From Acinetobacter bouvetii DSM 14964 = CIP 107468 (GTDB taxonomy: Bacteria; Pseudomonadota; Gammaproteobacteria; Pseudomonadales; Moraxellaceae): 64,000 nucleotides of DNA. The translations under genes and the position numbers were made by a program. Each line of letters opens with the position of its first letter. Position 1 is the first letter of the stretch. Below are positions 8,660 to 18,447 of this stretch, one piece after another. Where the stretch lies: contig NZ_KB849728.1 in the NCBI RefSeq assembly GCF_000368865.1, forward strand, positions 1 to 64,000, written 5' to 3'. Under the pieces are notes generated by a model. It was given only the letters and a program-made list of their open reading frames with translations, was not told where the DNA came from and searched no databases.

Positions 8660-8944
8660 AGAGGGTCTGGAAAATCTAGCAAAAAACAGTCAACATCGGG
8701 CACCGTTTTCAGTGGCATTATTATGTGATAAAGCCTTCTGCCAAACAAATAGATTTTTTCTATTAATAAAAAGCTTAAAGTTATTAATTTAAGATGAAAA
8801 ACAGCAGTTTATTCAAAATATATGCCTATTTTTGATCATATTATTAGAAAAACAAAGACAATTTTAATCTTTGTACCGCTATATTTTATATCTTGCTTCT
8901 GCTGAACAGTTACAAAAAATATTTAATTTTTTCTGTCATTGCCT

Positions 8945-9856
8945 CTATTTAGTAATCGACTTAACCCTTGCCGGCGCCTTTTTCTGCGCCAACAGCACGC
9001 CCAGAATGGCCAAAGCGGTCCCTATACTGTGATAAGCCGTCCACTGCTCCGCCAGCCAGCAATAAGCAATCCCCGCCGTTACAATCGGCATCAGGTTCAT
9101 AAAGATGCTGGTTTGATTCGGCCCCAAATATTGAATCGAAAGCATCCAAAGCAATGGCGCTGCCAGCGAGGGGAACATCCCCGCGTACAGTACGCTCCAG
9201 ACATTCTGCGCATTTATGGCATCCAGCCCAAAGTACAGCACAAACGGCAAATGGTACAGCAAGGCAAAAAAGATCTGAACATAGACACTGATAAATAAAG
9301 GAATTTTAAGCTGCCATTTCTTTAGAAGCACCCCATAAAAAGCATAGAAAAAAACAGCAGCCAGCATAATCGCATCGCCCGCATGGCCGCCTAAAGACAG
9401 CAGATTTGCCCAATGCCCTTTTGCAATAACCAGCAGCAAGCCAGAAAAAGAAATCAGGCAGCCCAGCAAGGCAAAGCGGTTTGGCCATTCTTTTAAAAGA
9501 AAAACGGACACTAAAATCGTAAAGACGGGAATAAAGGCATTGATAATGCCCATATTGGTTGCAGTGGTATAATGCGCAGCGCTGTAGCTGAGCCCCTGAT
9601 ACAGCACCATTCCAAAAGCGGCCAGTACCGCAAGCTGCTTCCAGTGCTGCTGAATTAAAGCGCGGTTTTTATACAGCTGCGGCAGCATAAAGGGCGTTAG
9701 CATAATAAACGCCACCAGCCAGCGGTAAAAACTGATGCTGACTGGAGAAATATACTCCGTCACATAACGGGTAACCGCAATATTCAGCGACCAAATAAAC
9801 ACGGAAAGCAGCGGCAGCAAGACTGCCCAGCGCATCATTTTAGGATTGTGTTGCAT
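8945..9856 (-). CDS. EamA/DMT-family inner-membrane transporter
   Basis: Protein of 303 residues with about ten hydrophobic segments arranged as two EamA repeats (first about residues 12-140, second about 155-290), the usual fold of drug/metabolite transporters. The second repeat shows the family-like FMNLMPIVTAGIAYCWLAEQ segment. Substrate and direction cannot be told from the sequence. It is divergent from the AraC-type regulator at 9983, a frequent pairing in which the regulator controls the exporter; that control is inferred. Confidence 0.85.
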   Translation of the reverse strand: MQHNPKMMRWAVLLPLLSVFIWSLNIAVTRYVTEYISPVSISFYRWLVAFIMLTPFMLPQLYKNRALIQQHWKQLAVLAAFGMVLYQGLSYSAAHYTTATNMGIINAFIPVFTILVSVFLLKEWPNRFALLGCLISFSGLLLVIAKGHWANLLSLGGHAGDAIMLAAVFFYAFYGVLLKKWQLKIPLFISVYVQIFFALLYHLPFVLYFGLDAINAQNVWSVLYAGMFPSLAAPLLWMLSIQYLGPNQTSIFMNLMPIVTAGIAYCWLAEQWTAYHSIGTALAILGVLLAQKKAPARVKSITK

Positions 9857-9982
9857 AGAATCATTCTTTCAGCAATTTCTGTTTTTTATTGTGCGCAATG
9901 TCGCATATAAATGAAATATTGAAGTTCAGACAATGATATTGTTAAAGCGACATTCTTCCGCACCGCGCCCGGACTCTAGAAC

Positions 9983-10762
9983 ATGATTGAGCAGATTGAA
10001 CAGCATATTGAGATCAGCCAGTCTTTTTATGAAAAATATGAAGAAGTTCATCCTCATAGCTGCATCTGGGGCGATTTTAACATGAGCCTCGATGGAATTT
10101 TGGAATATGAAGTCAATGGCAGAAAATTATGGTCTCCGCCTAGTTACGGCATTTGGATTCCACCCCGCGTAGCGCATCATTCCATTGCTGTTGATCAGCA
10201 CACTACCCATTATGCCGTAATCCGCTTAGACCCTGAATTATGTGAAAATTTTTCTATAAAGCCTGAAATGCTCAGTGTATCGGTATTTTTCAGGCAATTG
10301 ATTTTAGAAGCGTTTCATGTACAGCAGCAGGGCCATTTGCATTATTTTCGCCACCTGCTGCAGGTTATTTTAGATCAGCTGAGCAGTGCGCCAAAGCATC
10401 ATCATTATCTGCCGCAAACCCATCATCCGGCACTCAAGCCCATCTTAGAGGACTTAGCCGCTCCTGCTTTATTTCAGAAAAGCCTGCGGCAGGTATTAGA
10501 GCCTTTTGCCATAAGCGAAAGGCAGCTTCACCGTATCAGCCAGGCAGAGCTGCAGCTCAGCTTATCGGAATGGCGCAGCCGCGCCAAACTGCTGTATGCC
10601 ATCATGCAGCTGCGGCAGGGAAAATCCATTAAAGCCCTCAGTTTTGAACTGGGATATCAGCATAGTTCCAATTTTATTGAATTTTTTAAACGTTATACAG
10701 GCCAGACACCGGCTCAGTTCAAATCTTGCGCTGCGCCAAAGCCGCTCCAGAAATTGCCATAA
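9983..10762 (+). CDS. AraC-family regulator with N-terminal cupin
   Basis: Protein of 259 residues: an N-terminal cupin-like sensor (about 15-90, with HPHSCIWGDF and the SYGIWIPPRVAHHS strand pair) and a C-terminal double helix-turn-helix (about 165-255, ending FIEFFKRYTGQTPAQFK, the AraC signature). The layout resembles E. coli NimR, which controls a neighbouring efflux gene. Here the divergent neighbour is an EamA transporter (8945-9856), so local regulation is likely. The ligand is unknown. Confidence 0.85.
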   Translation: MIEQIEQHIEISQSFYEKYEEVHPHSCIWGDFNMSLDGILEYEVNGRKLWSPPSYGIWIPPRVAHHSIAVDQHTTHYAVIRLDPELCENFSIKPEMLSVSVFFRQLILEAFHVQQQGHLHYFRHLLQVILDQLSSAPKHHHYLPQTHHPALKPILEDLAAPALFQKSLRQVLEPFAISERQLHRISQAELQLSLSEWRSRAKLLYAIMQLRQGKSIKALSFELGYQHSSNFIEFFKRYTGQTPAQFKSCAAPKPLQKLP

Positions 10763-10790
10763 GCGCGGCACAGGCATAATAGGCCATTCA

Positions 10791-10883
10791 TCACTCCGCT
10801 GCATATCGGGTAGCCACCCTATTCAGCACCCAAATCAGCGCCGGCATCATAGGAACACTGTAAGCCCCTATAAAATATGCAGA
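10791..10883 (-). pseudogene. Possible gene remnant (membrane-protein C-terminus)
   Basis: The 337-bp gap 10763-11099 has no intact gene. On the reverse strand a 30-codon open stretch encodes a hydrophobic, membrane-like peptide containing YSVPMMPALIWVLNRVA and ends in TGA, but an in-frame stop lies immediately upstream and no start is visible. It reads like the tail of a decayed membrane protein. I do not recognise a parent family. Chance is a real alternative. Confidence 0.2.
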
Positions 10884-11099
10884 TTATTCCGCTATGTTGC
10901 ATCTGCTTCTTATTATTGACGCACTTAAAGCCCGATTCAAATCATACATCACGATATTAACTGCCTGATTTTATGAATTTTACGGCAGTTCGGCGCTGCA
11001 CATACAAAAATTATCAAAACCTGAGGCTTCAACACTTGCCGCCTGCAAGTTTTCCAGTTAAAACATTGCAATCAAAACGCAAATAATCAGGATCATTGC

Positions 11100-11645
11100 A
11101 TGGCCGCTTCAGTTTACAACATCCCTATCAAAACCATTGACGGCGCAGAAACCACACTCAATCAATATCAAGGCAAAGTGCTGCTGATTGTGAATGTCGC
11201 GTCTAAATGCGGCTTAACCCCGCAATATGAAGGCTTGGAACAGCTGTATAAGGACAAAAAAGCGGAAGGCTTGGAAATTTTAGGCTTTCCGGCAAACAAC
11301 TTTTTAGCGCAGGAGCCTGGGTCAGATGAAGAAATTCAGCAATTCTGTTCTTTAAATTATCAGGTTGATTTTCCGCTTTTCTCAAAAATTTCAGTCGCTG
11401 GTGAAGACAAGCACCCGCTGTATCAAGCCTTAACGGCTGCCATTCCAGATCGCACCGGTGAAGGCCCGTGGAAAAAAGACTTGATTGATTACGGCCTGAC
11501 GCCCAATGAGCCGCCAGAAGTGCTGTGGAACTTTGAAAAATTCCTAGTGAATAAGCAAGGTGAGATTGTTGCGCGCTTTGCGCCAGATATCAAAGCGGAT
11601 GATGCCCGCATTGTGGATGCCGTCAATGCAGAATTGGCAAAATAA
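11100..11645 (+). CDS. Glutathione peroxidase family thiol peroxidase
   Basis: Reduces hydroperoxides; non-selenium bacterial members often use thioredoxin rather than glutathione. Protein of 181 residues with thioredoxin-like fold motifs: NVASKCGLTPQYEGLEQLY holds the peroxidatic Cys in place of selenocysteine, and LGFPANNFLAQEPG matches the second family signature with its conserved Gln region. A WNFEKFLV block carries the conserved Trp-Asn pair. AGGA lies seven bases upstream of the ATG. The gene stands alone, followed by an inverted repeat. Confidence 0.93.
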   Translation: MAASVYNIPIKTIDGAETTLNQYQGKVLLIVNVASKCGLTPQYEGLEQLYKDKKAEGLEILGFPANNFLAQEPGSDEEIQQFCSLNYQVDFPLFSKISVAGEDKHPLYQALTAAIPDRTGEGPWKKDLIDYGLTPNEPPEVLWNFEKFLVNKQGEIVARFAPDIKADDARIVDAVNAELAK

Positions 11646-11656
11646 ATAAACCGCAG

Positions 11657-11700
11657 ACAGCCTTGTTAAAGTTATCAATTAAAGACTTTAATAAGGCTGT
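11657..11700. terminator. Long imperfect hairpin after the glutathione peroxidase gene
   Basis: ACAGCCTTGTTAAAGT pairs with ACTTTAATAAGGCTGT across a 12-nt loop (about 15 of 16 bases paired). No T-run follows on the forward strand, so it may be a 3'-end stabilising structure rather than a classic terminator. Confidence 0.45.
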
Positions 11701-11868
11701 ATCAAAGATATAAACCTCAATATAATTTTTGAATTATCACAATAAGATAAAATACACATTTTATTCATTATTTTAATCAAGCAGCAACAGTTCATTCCAT
11801 TTTTATCTGCAAATCAGTTATATGCTGAAGCTATCGAGAAACAGACGCAGTAAAAAACAGGTGAACCT

Positions 11869-12222
11869 ATGAATACATTAATAAAAGCAATTGTACTGTC
11901 GATTTCAACAGCGTTCGTGGCTGCACCTGCAATGGCTGCACCGCAAAATAGCCAAAACCATCAGCCTCAGGCCGCGCATAATCACGAAGCGCCTGTAAAA
12001 CATCAGGCGCAGCAGCATAAAAACGCGGTGAACCCATCGCATGACTGGCATGCAGGGCAAAAAGTTCCAAGCCAGTACCGCGGCAATAGTTACAAAGTTG
12101 ACCACAGCAAGTATAAAAAATTAGCCAAGCCTGGCAAAAACCAGCAATGGATTAAAGTAAATGGCGACTATATTTTAATCAATGCTATGACTCATTCAAT
12201 CATCAAAATTATTGGCGGTTAA
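11869..12222 (+). CDS. RcnB-like periplasmic protein
   Basis: Small exported protein of 117 residues. A clear signal peptide ends at AMA-AP (about residue 24). A Gln/His-rich linker (about 25-60) follows, and the C-terminal SQYRGNSYKVDHSKYKKLAKPGKNQQWIKVNGDYILIN matches the RcnB family core, linked in E. coli to nickel/cobalt homeostasis. Many proteins with this fold have no proven metal role, so function here is uncertain. GTGAACC precedes the ATG. A strong terminator follows 22 bp after the stop, so it is monocistronic. Confidence 0.75.
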   Translation: MNTLIKAIVLSISTAFVAAPAMAAPQNSQNHQPQAAHNHEAPVKHQAQQHKNAVNPSHDWHAGQKVPSQYRGNSYKVDHSKYKKLAKPGKNQQWIKVNGDYILINAMTHSIIKIIGG

Positions 12223-12244
12223 TCGCCATCACGGGATTGCCCAA

Positions 12245-12266
12245 GAGCGCTTCAGCGCTCTTTTTT
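12245..12266 (+). terminator. Rho-independent terminator
   Basis: GAGCGC/GCGCTC stem with a 4-nt loop followed by T6. The same stem reappears in the terminators at 56780 and 59322. Confidence 0.85.
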
Positions 12267-12357
12267 GTTATCGCTTTGCAGCAATCTATTTTGAATCCAC
12301 ATTTCATCCCTATATTCAGCCTAAGACCCAATAAATTGATAAAGAGTTTAAAAGCGA

Positions 12358-12960
12358 ATGAAGAAATTCCTGCAAGGCGCCATCCTACCTTTCAGTATTT
12401 TTGCAGCCGGCATGGCATTGCTGGGCTGCGATCAAGCCGCTTCACCTGAAAATACCCGCGCTGAGCAGACTCAAATTGAAACTGAACAATCCCAAGGCAT
12501 TCAGTCCGCTGCGGATGACGATGCGCCTGCTCAGCAAACTGAGCTGAAAAGCGGCAATATGTTCTATCTTATCCGCGATGTGGCAGACCTGCAGCTGAAA
12601 GCCGGCGGCTATGTGGAACAGCTGCAGCAGACTCAAGCAGAACTTCAAAGCGCTGTCGATCTAAAGGATCATGAAAAACTGCAGCACAGCGCCGCCCAGC
12701 TGCAAAAACAGCTCACTGGATTCAATCAAGCCTTAAACAGTGTTGATTTAAAAACGCAGGAAATCTCTGATATCCGCAAAAATATTCTTTCCGCCAATGA
12801 GAACGTGCTGAATTCGCCTTTCCTGAACGGTCAAATGGATTTAAGCAAAGTAGATTTGAAAAAAATTGAGCAGCAAATGGTTTCAATCCAATCTGAAATG
12901 GTTAAATTGGCCGGCATGCTGATTTCACAAGGACAGGATAAGCAAGCTCAGGAAAGCTAG
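12358..12960 (+). CDS. Putative lipoprotein, unknown function
   Basis: Protein of 200 residues with a lipoprotein signal: hydrophobic stretch then ALLGC lipobox, Cys at about residue 24. After an acidic Gln-rich spacer (about 25-60) the rest is predicted mostly helical, with heptad-like Leu/Gln patterning (VEQLQQTQAELQSAVDL, QLQKQLTGFNQAL) suggesting a coiled coil. No enzyme motif is visible. It probably sits in the cell envelope facing the periplasm. I do not recognise a named family. Confidence 0.7.
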   Translation: MKKFLQGAILPFSIFAAGMALLGCDQAASPENTRAEQTQIETEQSQGIQSAADDDAPAQQTELKSGNMFYLIRDVADLQLKAGGYVEQLQQTQAELQSAVDLKDHEKLQHSAAQLQKQLTGFNQALNSVDLKTQEISDIRKNILSANENVLNSPFLNGQMDLSKVDLKKIEQQMVSIQSEMVKLAGMLISQGQDKQAQES

Positions 12961-12971
12961 CATTCCAAGCT

Positions 12972-13008
12972 ACTCAGGCCAATTCATGAACACTGAATTG
13001 GCCTGAGT
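12972..13008. terminator. 14-bp perfect hairpin between convergent genes
   Basis: ACTCAGGCCAATTC (12972-12985) pairs with GAATTGGCCTGAGT (12995-13008) across a 9-nt loop. It lies between the lipoprotein gene (ends 12960) and the alcohol dehydrogenase gene (ends 13020). No long T-run flanks it on either strand. Confidence 0.55.
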
Positions 13009-13019
13009 GAAATTTACGG

Positions 13020-14054
13020 TTAAAGCCTCATATCAATGACAATGCGGCCATCAATTTTGCCCTGCTCCATGCGGTGGAAAATATCATTAATATTGTCTAA
13101 TGCTTCGACATGAATATGCGCTTTCACCTTACCGCGCGCCGCAATATCCAGCGCCTCTTTCAAGTCCAAACGTGTTCCGACAATTGAGCCGCGTACCGTA
13201 ATTCCTTCAAGCACCATATTAAAAATAGACAAGTCGAATGTGCCAGGCGGCAGACCATTCAAGACCATCGTGCCGCCGCGGCGCACAATGGCAACGGCCT
13301 GTTCAAATGCTTTCGGGGACACGGCAGTGACCAGCACGCCATGACACCCCTCGCCGCCTGTAGCTTTGAGCACTTCTTCTTTCACATCCGCTTTCAGCGC
13401 ATTAATGGCAACATCAGCACCCAAGTTTTTGGCCAGCTCAATTTTGCTGTCATCAACATCAATGGCGACCACATTAAAGCCCATGGTTTTGGCATACTGA
13501 ATAGCCACATGGCCCAAACCGCCAATTCCGGAAATGGCAACCCAATCCCCTGTTTTGGCTTCCGTCATTTTTAAGCCTTTATAGACCGTCACGCCTGCGC
13601 ATAAAATCGGCGCTATTTCCAGCAGATCCACACCTTCAGGAATCACCCCGACATAATCACCATCTGCCAAGCAATATTCGGCAAAACTGCCGTTGACGGA
13701 ATAACCTGAATTTTGTTGTTTTTTACATAACGTTTCCCAGCCTGCATAGCAATGATCGCAATGGCCGCAGGCTGAATAAAGCCATGGAATCCCCACAATA
13801 TCACCGGCTGTTAAGTGCTCAATCCCGTCACCAACCTCAATGACTTCGCCCACACCTTCATGTCCCGGAATAAAAGGCAACGTCGGTTTCACTGGCCAAT
13901 CGCCATGCATCGCATGCAGATCGGTATGGCAAACCCCTGTGGCAATCATCTTGACCAGTACTTTTCCCGGACTGATTTTAGGAATTTCGACCTCTTGTAT
14001 TTGCAACGGCTGATTAAATTCAGTGACTACCGCTGCTTTCATCGTATTCGCCAT
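13020..14054 (-). CDS. adhP: Zinc-dependent alcohol dehydrogenase (AdhP-like)
   Basis: Medium-chain NAD-dependent alcohol dehydrogenase, about 344 residues. Catalytic-zinc ligands are visible in GVCHTDLHA (Cys) and GHEGVGEV (His-Glu). The structural-zinc four-Cys loop is [16 protein letters not shown]. The Rossmann motif is [16 protein letters not shown], followed by an acidic residue at the end of the second strand (AIDVDD), as expected for NAD. The ATG at 14054 is preferred over the 14075 frame because GGAGA precedes it and the family starts with a short [12 protein letters not shown] end. It stands alone; the 490 bp upstream hold no other clear gene. Confidence 0.9.
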   Translation of the reverse strand: MANTMKAAVVTEFNQPLQIQEVEIPKISPGKVLVKMIATGVCHTDLHAMHGDWPVKPTLPFIPGHEGVGEVIEVGDGIEHLTAGDIVGIPWLYSACGHCDHCYAGWETLCKKQQNSGYSVNGSFAEYCLADGDYVGVIPEGVDLLEIAPILCAGVTVYKGLKMTEAKTGDWVAISGIGGLGHVAIQYAKTMGFNVVAIDVDDSKIELAKNLGADVAINALKADVKEEVLKATGGEGCHGVLVTAVSPKAFEQAVAIVRRGGTMVLNGLPPGTFDLSIFNMVLEGITVRGSIVGTRLDLKEALDIAARGKVKAHIHVEALDNINDIFHRMEQGKIDGRIVIDMRL

Positions 14055-14144
14055 TATGCTGTTCTCCATATTCAAAATATCAAGAAAGTTCTTTTTTTAA
14101 GAACCGTTTTTCAACTATATAGAATATATAAATTATCAAAAGTG

Positions 14145-14164
14145 GCGGATTTGTAGCGGATTTG
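14145..14164. repeat. Two 9-bp direct repeats upstream of adhP, 11-bp period
   Basis: GCGGATTTG at 14145-14153 and 14156-14164, about 90-110 bp upstream of the adhP start. The one-helical-turn spacing fits a site for a regulator binding one DNA face. The rest of the gap 14055-14545 shows AT-rich promoter-like sequence nearest adhP and no convincing gene. Confidence 0.3.
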
Positions 14165-14545
14165 ATGATTTTAGATGCCTCCTCTTGCAATTCCTTTACA
14201 AGCCTCATTGTCACCGCAGCACAATTTAAAATTAGGACTTTTAAAGTCTGCTCAGCTTTAGAAACTACAGCATCATTGATCGCCCTTGCTCAACACCCAA
14301 ACAAGGTGAAATTATATGCAGCGTATTCGAATGCATTGTTTTGACGTGATTAATTATGATTAAAAATTCAGCTTAAACAGTGTCTTAAATATAAAACGGC
14401 TTTCGAATAGTGAAGGTGGCCTTTCTAAAGGGAATGCACGTGCAACTCAGCAAAGCTAGAATCATCCAGTTTAGATAAAGGCTTGAATAAAGCTTTTAGA
14501 ACCCGCATGGCGGGCAATGGGAAATTCTCGAATTGGCCTCAGAGT

Positions 14546-14851
14546 TTATTCCGCCTTTAGGCTGTGCCGCCATGTTCTGTACGCGGCATGCATCGCTTGA
14601 CGTTCATACGATTTTACCAATCGGCTTTCCATCGCTGAAAAATCGCCTTTATATGCAGCGGCTACCATCGTTTTTGCCAGCTCTTGAATACTGACTCGTC
14701 CACGGTGTTCATATTGCTGTACTTCTTCATGGGTCAGTTCAACATCCCAGCATGACACCACTGAGCTCATATCAACAGCAATGCTTAAATAATAGTGGTC
14801 GAAGTCTTGGTACAGTTCCCAAAAGTGCGGTTCAAAGGCAATAAGGTTCAT
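14546..14851 (-). CDS. Conserved small protein, unknown function
   Basis: Protein of about 101 residues, soluble and acidic-aromatic, with no signal peptide or membrane segment. The N-terminal half has many aromatics (FEPHFWELYQDFDHYYL); the C-terminal half is helical and ends YRTWRHSLKAE. I do not recognise the family. The ATG at 14851 is a conservative choice; a GTG at 14860 gives three more residues and neither has a good ribosome-binding site. Codon use resembles the neighbours, supporting a real gene. Confidence 0.6.
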   Translation of the reverse strand: MNLIAFEPHFWELYQDFDHYYLSIAVDMSSVVSCWDVELTHEEVQQYEHRGRVSIQELAKTMVAAAYKGDFSAMESRLVKSYERQAMHAAYRTWRHSLKAE

Positions 14852-14948
14852 GAGAGACACTTTGTGAAAATAATGAATTTAACTTAATGCATGGGATGAA
14901 TAAAATATATGCCACTTTAGATAGCGAAAATTAAGTTCTGCTGGCAGC

Positions 14949-14988
14949 AAAACATTAAAACCGCCAATTTAGGCGGTTTTAATGTTTT
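14949..14988. terminator. 17-bp perfect hairpin, bidirectional terminator
   Basis: Arms 14949-14965 and 14972-14988 (core ACCGCC/GGCGGT) are perfectly complementary across a 6-nt loop, with T-rich ends on both strands. It lies 18 bp beyond the end of the DUF2846-like gene, which reads towards it, and 98 bp upstream of the small gene at 14851. Confidence 0.75.
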
Positions 14989-15005
14989 TATCTTTGGATT
15001 GGCCA

Positions 15006-15485
15006 TTATTTCAATGCAAGCGTTGCCTTGCTGCAATTTCCGCCTTTAGCAAATGCATATTCACTAACCGCCTGCTTTCCGGTTTGCTCATCAACCTGTT
15101 TTAAATTTGCTCCGCCAGTAAATGCACCCATTTTAATAAATTGCTGAACAAAATATTGCTTACCCGCTTCAGTTTGAATTTCAAGGTGGTTTGGTGAAAA
15201 CTCAGATTCCGTAGAAATAGTATGGTTACGGTTTCCTAAGACTTCTTTATAAAAAAACACACCGCGTGATGTTTCTCCTAAGCATTCGCCATCGACCCAA
15301 ACATCTTTCTTTAGCGCAGCGCCTTTCACTGAAGCTGAACGGTATACATAAATCCCTGCATTGCCGTTTTGCGGAGCTGTGAATTGTTTCACTGTATCAG
15401 AAGCATGCTGATCCGCCTTCGGCACTGATGCACACCCCACAAAACCTAAAGATAGCAATAATGTGAATATAATTTTTTTTGACAT
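15006..15485 (-). CDS. DUF2846-type lipoprotein
   Basis: Protein of about 159 residues with a lipoprotein signal (KKIIFTLLLSLGFVGCAS; Cys about residue 19). The following domain matches the DUF2846 pattern: GIYVYRS, VDGECLGET, FFYKEVLGNRNHTIST and a C-terminal beta-rich part. The role is unknown; members are small envelope lipoproteins. The ATG at 15485 is used instead of the longer frame from 15551 because it directly begins the signal peptide. It lies downstream of atpC in the same direction, but a strong terminator at 15577-15606 separates them. Confidence 0.75.
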   Translation of the reverse strand: MSKKIIFTLLLSLGFVGCASVPKADQHASDTVKQFTAPQNGNAGIYVYRSASVKGAALKKDVWVDGECLGETSRGVFFYKEVLGNRNHTISTESEFSPNHLEIQTEAGKQYFVQQFIKMGAFTGGANLKQVDEQTGKQAVSEYAFAKGGNCSKATLALK

Positions 15486-15576
15486 GAAAAAGCCCATTGG
15501 TATAAATTTTATAAGCACATGAAAAATAGCAATTAAATCATCTTTCAGCAATTCTTATTTTCTGAATTTCAGCCAT

Positions 15577-15606
15577 AAAAAAACCACCCTTGCGGGTGGT
15601 TTTTTC
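15577..15606. terminator. Terminator of the ATP synthase operon
   Basis: CCACCC/GGGTGG stem with a 4-nt loop, flanked by A7 on the left (a U-tract for the leftward atp transcript) and T6 on the right. It lies 16 bp beyond the atpC stop. Confidence 0.9.
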
Positions 15607-15622
15607 AATCTCGAACCGTCTC

Positions 15623-16042
15623 TTATTGAGCGCGGTTTTTGATTTTGCGGATGGTTTCCAGCTGAGCAGCAGTTTCTGCAAGAGCAGCCAAAGCAGCAGC
15701 AGCGTCCAAGTCGCTCTTTTGATTTGCAAGCAATTGTTCAGCGTGTTTACGCGCTTCAATAATTGCCGCTTCATCTAAGTTTTCTGCACGAACTGCAGTA
15801 TCTGCAAGAATCGTAACAACATGCGGCTGAACTTCTAAAACACCGCCAGATACATAGATCAACTCTTCTGTACCGTTTTCAAGCAGAACGCGGATCGCGC
15901 CCGGCTTGAGCAAAGTTACCAGCGGCGCATGGCCAGGCATAATACCCAACTCACCGCCAGCACCTTTCGCAATTAGCATCGTTACAGCGCCAGAGTACAA
16001 AGACTCTTTTACACTTACAACATCACATTGCATAGTCGACAT
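15623..16042 (-). CDS. atpC: ATP synthase F1 subunit epsilon
   Basis: Central-stalk and regulatory subunit of F1Fo ATP synthase, 139 residues. The N-terminal beta-sandwich shows KGAGGELGIMPGHAPLVTLLKPGAIR, the family signature. The C-terminal helical hairpin is the part that can inhibit ATP hydrolysis. AGGAGA lies upstream of the ATG. Last gene of the atpIBEFHAGDC operon, just before its terminator. Confidence 0.97.
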   Translation of the reverse strand: MSTMQCDVVSVKESLYSGAVTMLIAKGAGGELGIMPGHAPLVTLLKPGAIRVLLENGTEELIYVSGGVLEVQPHVVTILADTAVRAENLDEAAIIEARKHAEQLLANQKSDLDAAAALAALAETAAQLETIRKIKNRAQ

Positions 16043-16068
16043 GAGAATCTCCTAAATTAGGTAACTAA

Positions 16069-17478
<1,410 letters not shown>

Positions 17479-17489
17479 TCAAAATAATG

Positions 17490-18359
17490 TTAAACGGCAG
17501 CGGCACCACCAACGATCTCAGAAATTTCCTGAGTAATCGCGGCTTGACGCAGCTTGTTATAAATAAGTTGCAGGCTCTTGATGAGGTCACCCGCGTTATC
17601 TGTTGCAGCTTTCATTGCAACCATACGCGCAGACTGCTCACACGCGATGTTTTCAATCACGCCTTGATATACCATAGACTCGATGTAACGAACCAATAAG
17701 CCATTGAGAAGCTCTTCAGCTTCTGGCTCATAGATGTAGTCCCAACCGTATTGACGGTTCAGGCCTTCACTTGTTTCAGCTGCTGCTAAAGGAACAAGCT
17801 GTTCGATCTTTTGATTTTGAGTCATGGCATTGACAAAGCCGTTTGACACAAGATAAATGCGGTCTAATTCGCCTTTATCAAATGCGTCCAACATCACCTG
17901 TACAGAACCAGTTAACTGTTCAAGACTCGGCGCATCACCGACATTTGTCGTAGCACCCAGCACTTTACCGCCGTAGTTTTTAAAAAACGAAACCGCTTTT
18001 TGACCAATCAAAGCAAATTGAACTTCAATTGACTGCTCTTGTTGCTGCTGTACGTGTTTTACCACTTTTTTGAACAGGTTAATGTTCAAACCGCCAGCAA
18101 GGCCGCGATCTGAAGACACAATGATATAGCCAACGCGCTTAACTGGGCGTTCAACCATATAACGGTGCTTGTATTCAGGATTCGCTTGTACCAAATGAGC
18201 AATTACACGGTGCATATTTTCGGCATACGGACGGCCTTGAGCCATGCGCTCTTGCGCACGACGCATCTTAGAAGCTGCTACCATCTGCATCGCGCGAGTA
18301 ATTTTCTGCGTGCTTTTGATACTAGCTACTTTGGCGCGAATTTCTTTTAAATTTGCCAT
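17490..18359 (-). CDS. atpG: ATP synthase F1 subunit gamma
   Basis: Rotary central shaft of F1, 289 residues. The N-terminal coiled-coil helix starts [20 protein letters not shown], and the C-terminal helix carries the family signature [18 protein letters not shown]. No truncation. It is separated from atpA by 88 bp that contain a hairpin, the longest intergenic gap in the 3' half of the operon. Confidence 0.97.
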   Translation of the reverse strand: MANLKEIRAKVASIKSTQKITRAMQMVAASKMRRAQERMAQGRPYAENMHRVIAHLVQANPEYKHRYMVERPVKRVGYIIVSSDRGLAGGLNINLFKKVVKHVQQQQEQSIEVQFALIGQKAVSFFKNYGGKVLGATTNVGDAPSLEQLTGSVQVMLDAFDKGELDRIYLVSNGFVNAMTQNQKIEQLVPLAAAETSEGLNRQYGWDYIYEPEAEELLNGLLVRYIESMVYQGVIENIACEQSARMVAMKAATDNAGDLIKSLQLIYNKLRQAAITQEISEIVGGAAAV

Positions 18360-18374
18360 ACGCTTAACCTAGTA

Positions 18375-18400
18375 TTCGAAAGCCCTTTCGAGCTTTCGAA
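18375..18400. other. Inverted repeat in the atpA-atpG intercistronic gap
   Basis: TTCGAAAGC (18375-18383) and GCTTTCGAA (18392-18400) form a perfect 9-bp stem with an 8-nt loop and no U-tract. Inside an operon this is more likely an mRNA stability or processing element than a terminator. Confidence 0.5.
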
Positions 18401-18447
18401 GGTTGATCCGTGAACCAAACCGACACTAAATCCAACTGGGTTGAATA

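Noticed and set aside
14162..14344. A 60-codon forward frame in the gap upstream of adhP
   Set aside because: Low-complexity composition, no ribosome-binding site, and it coincides with probable promoter sequence.
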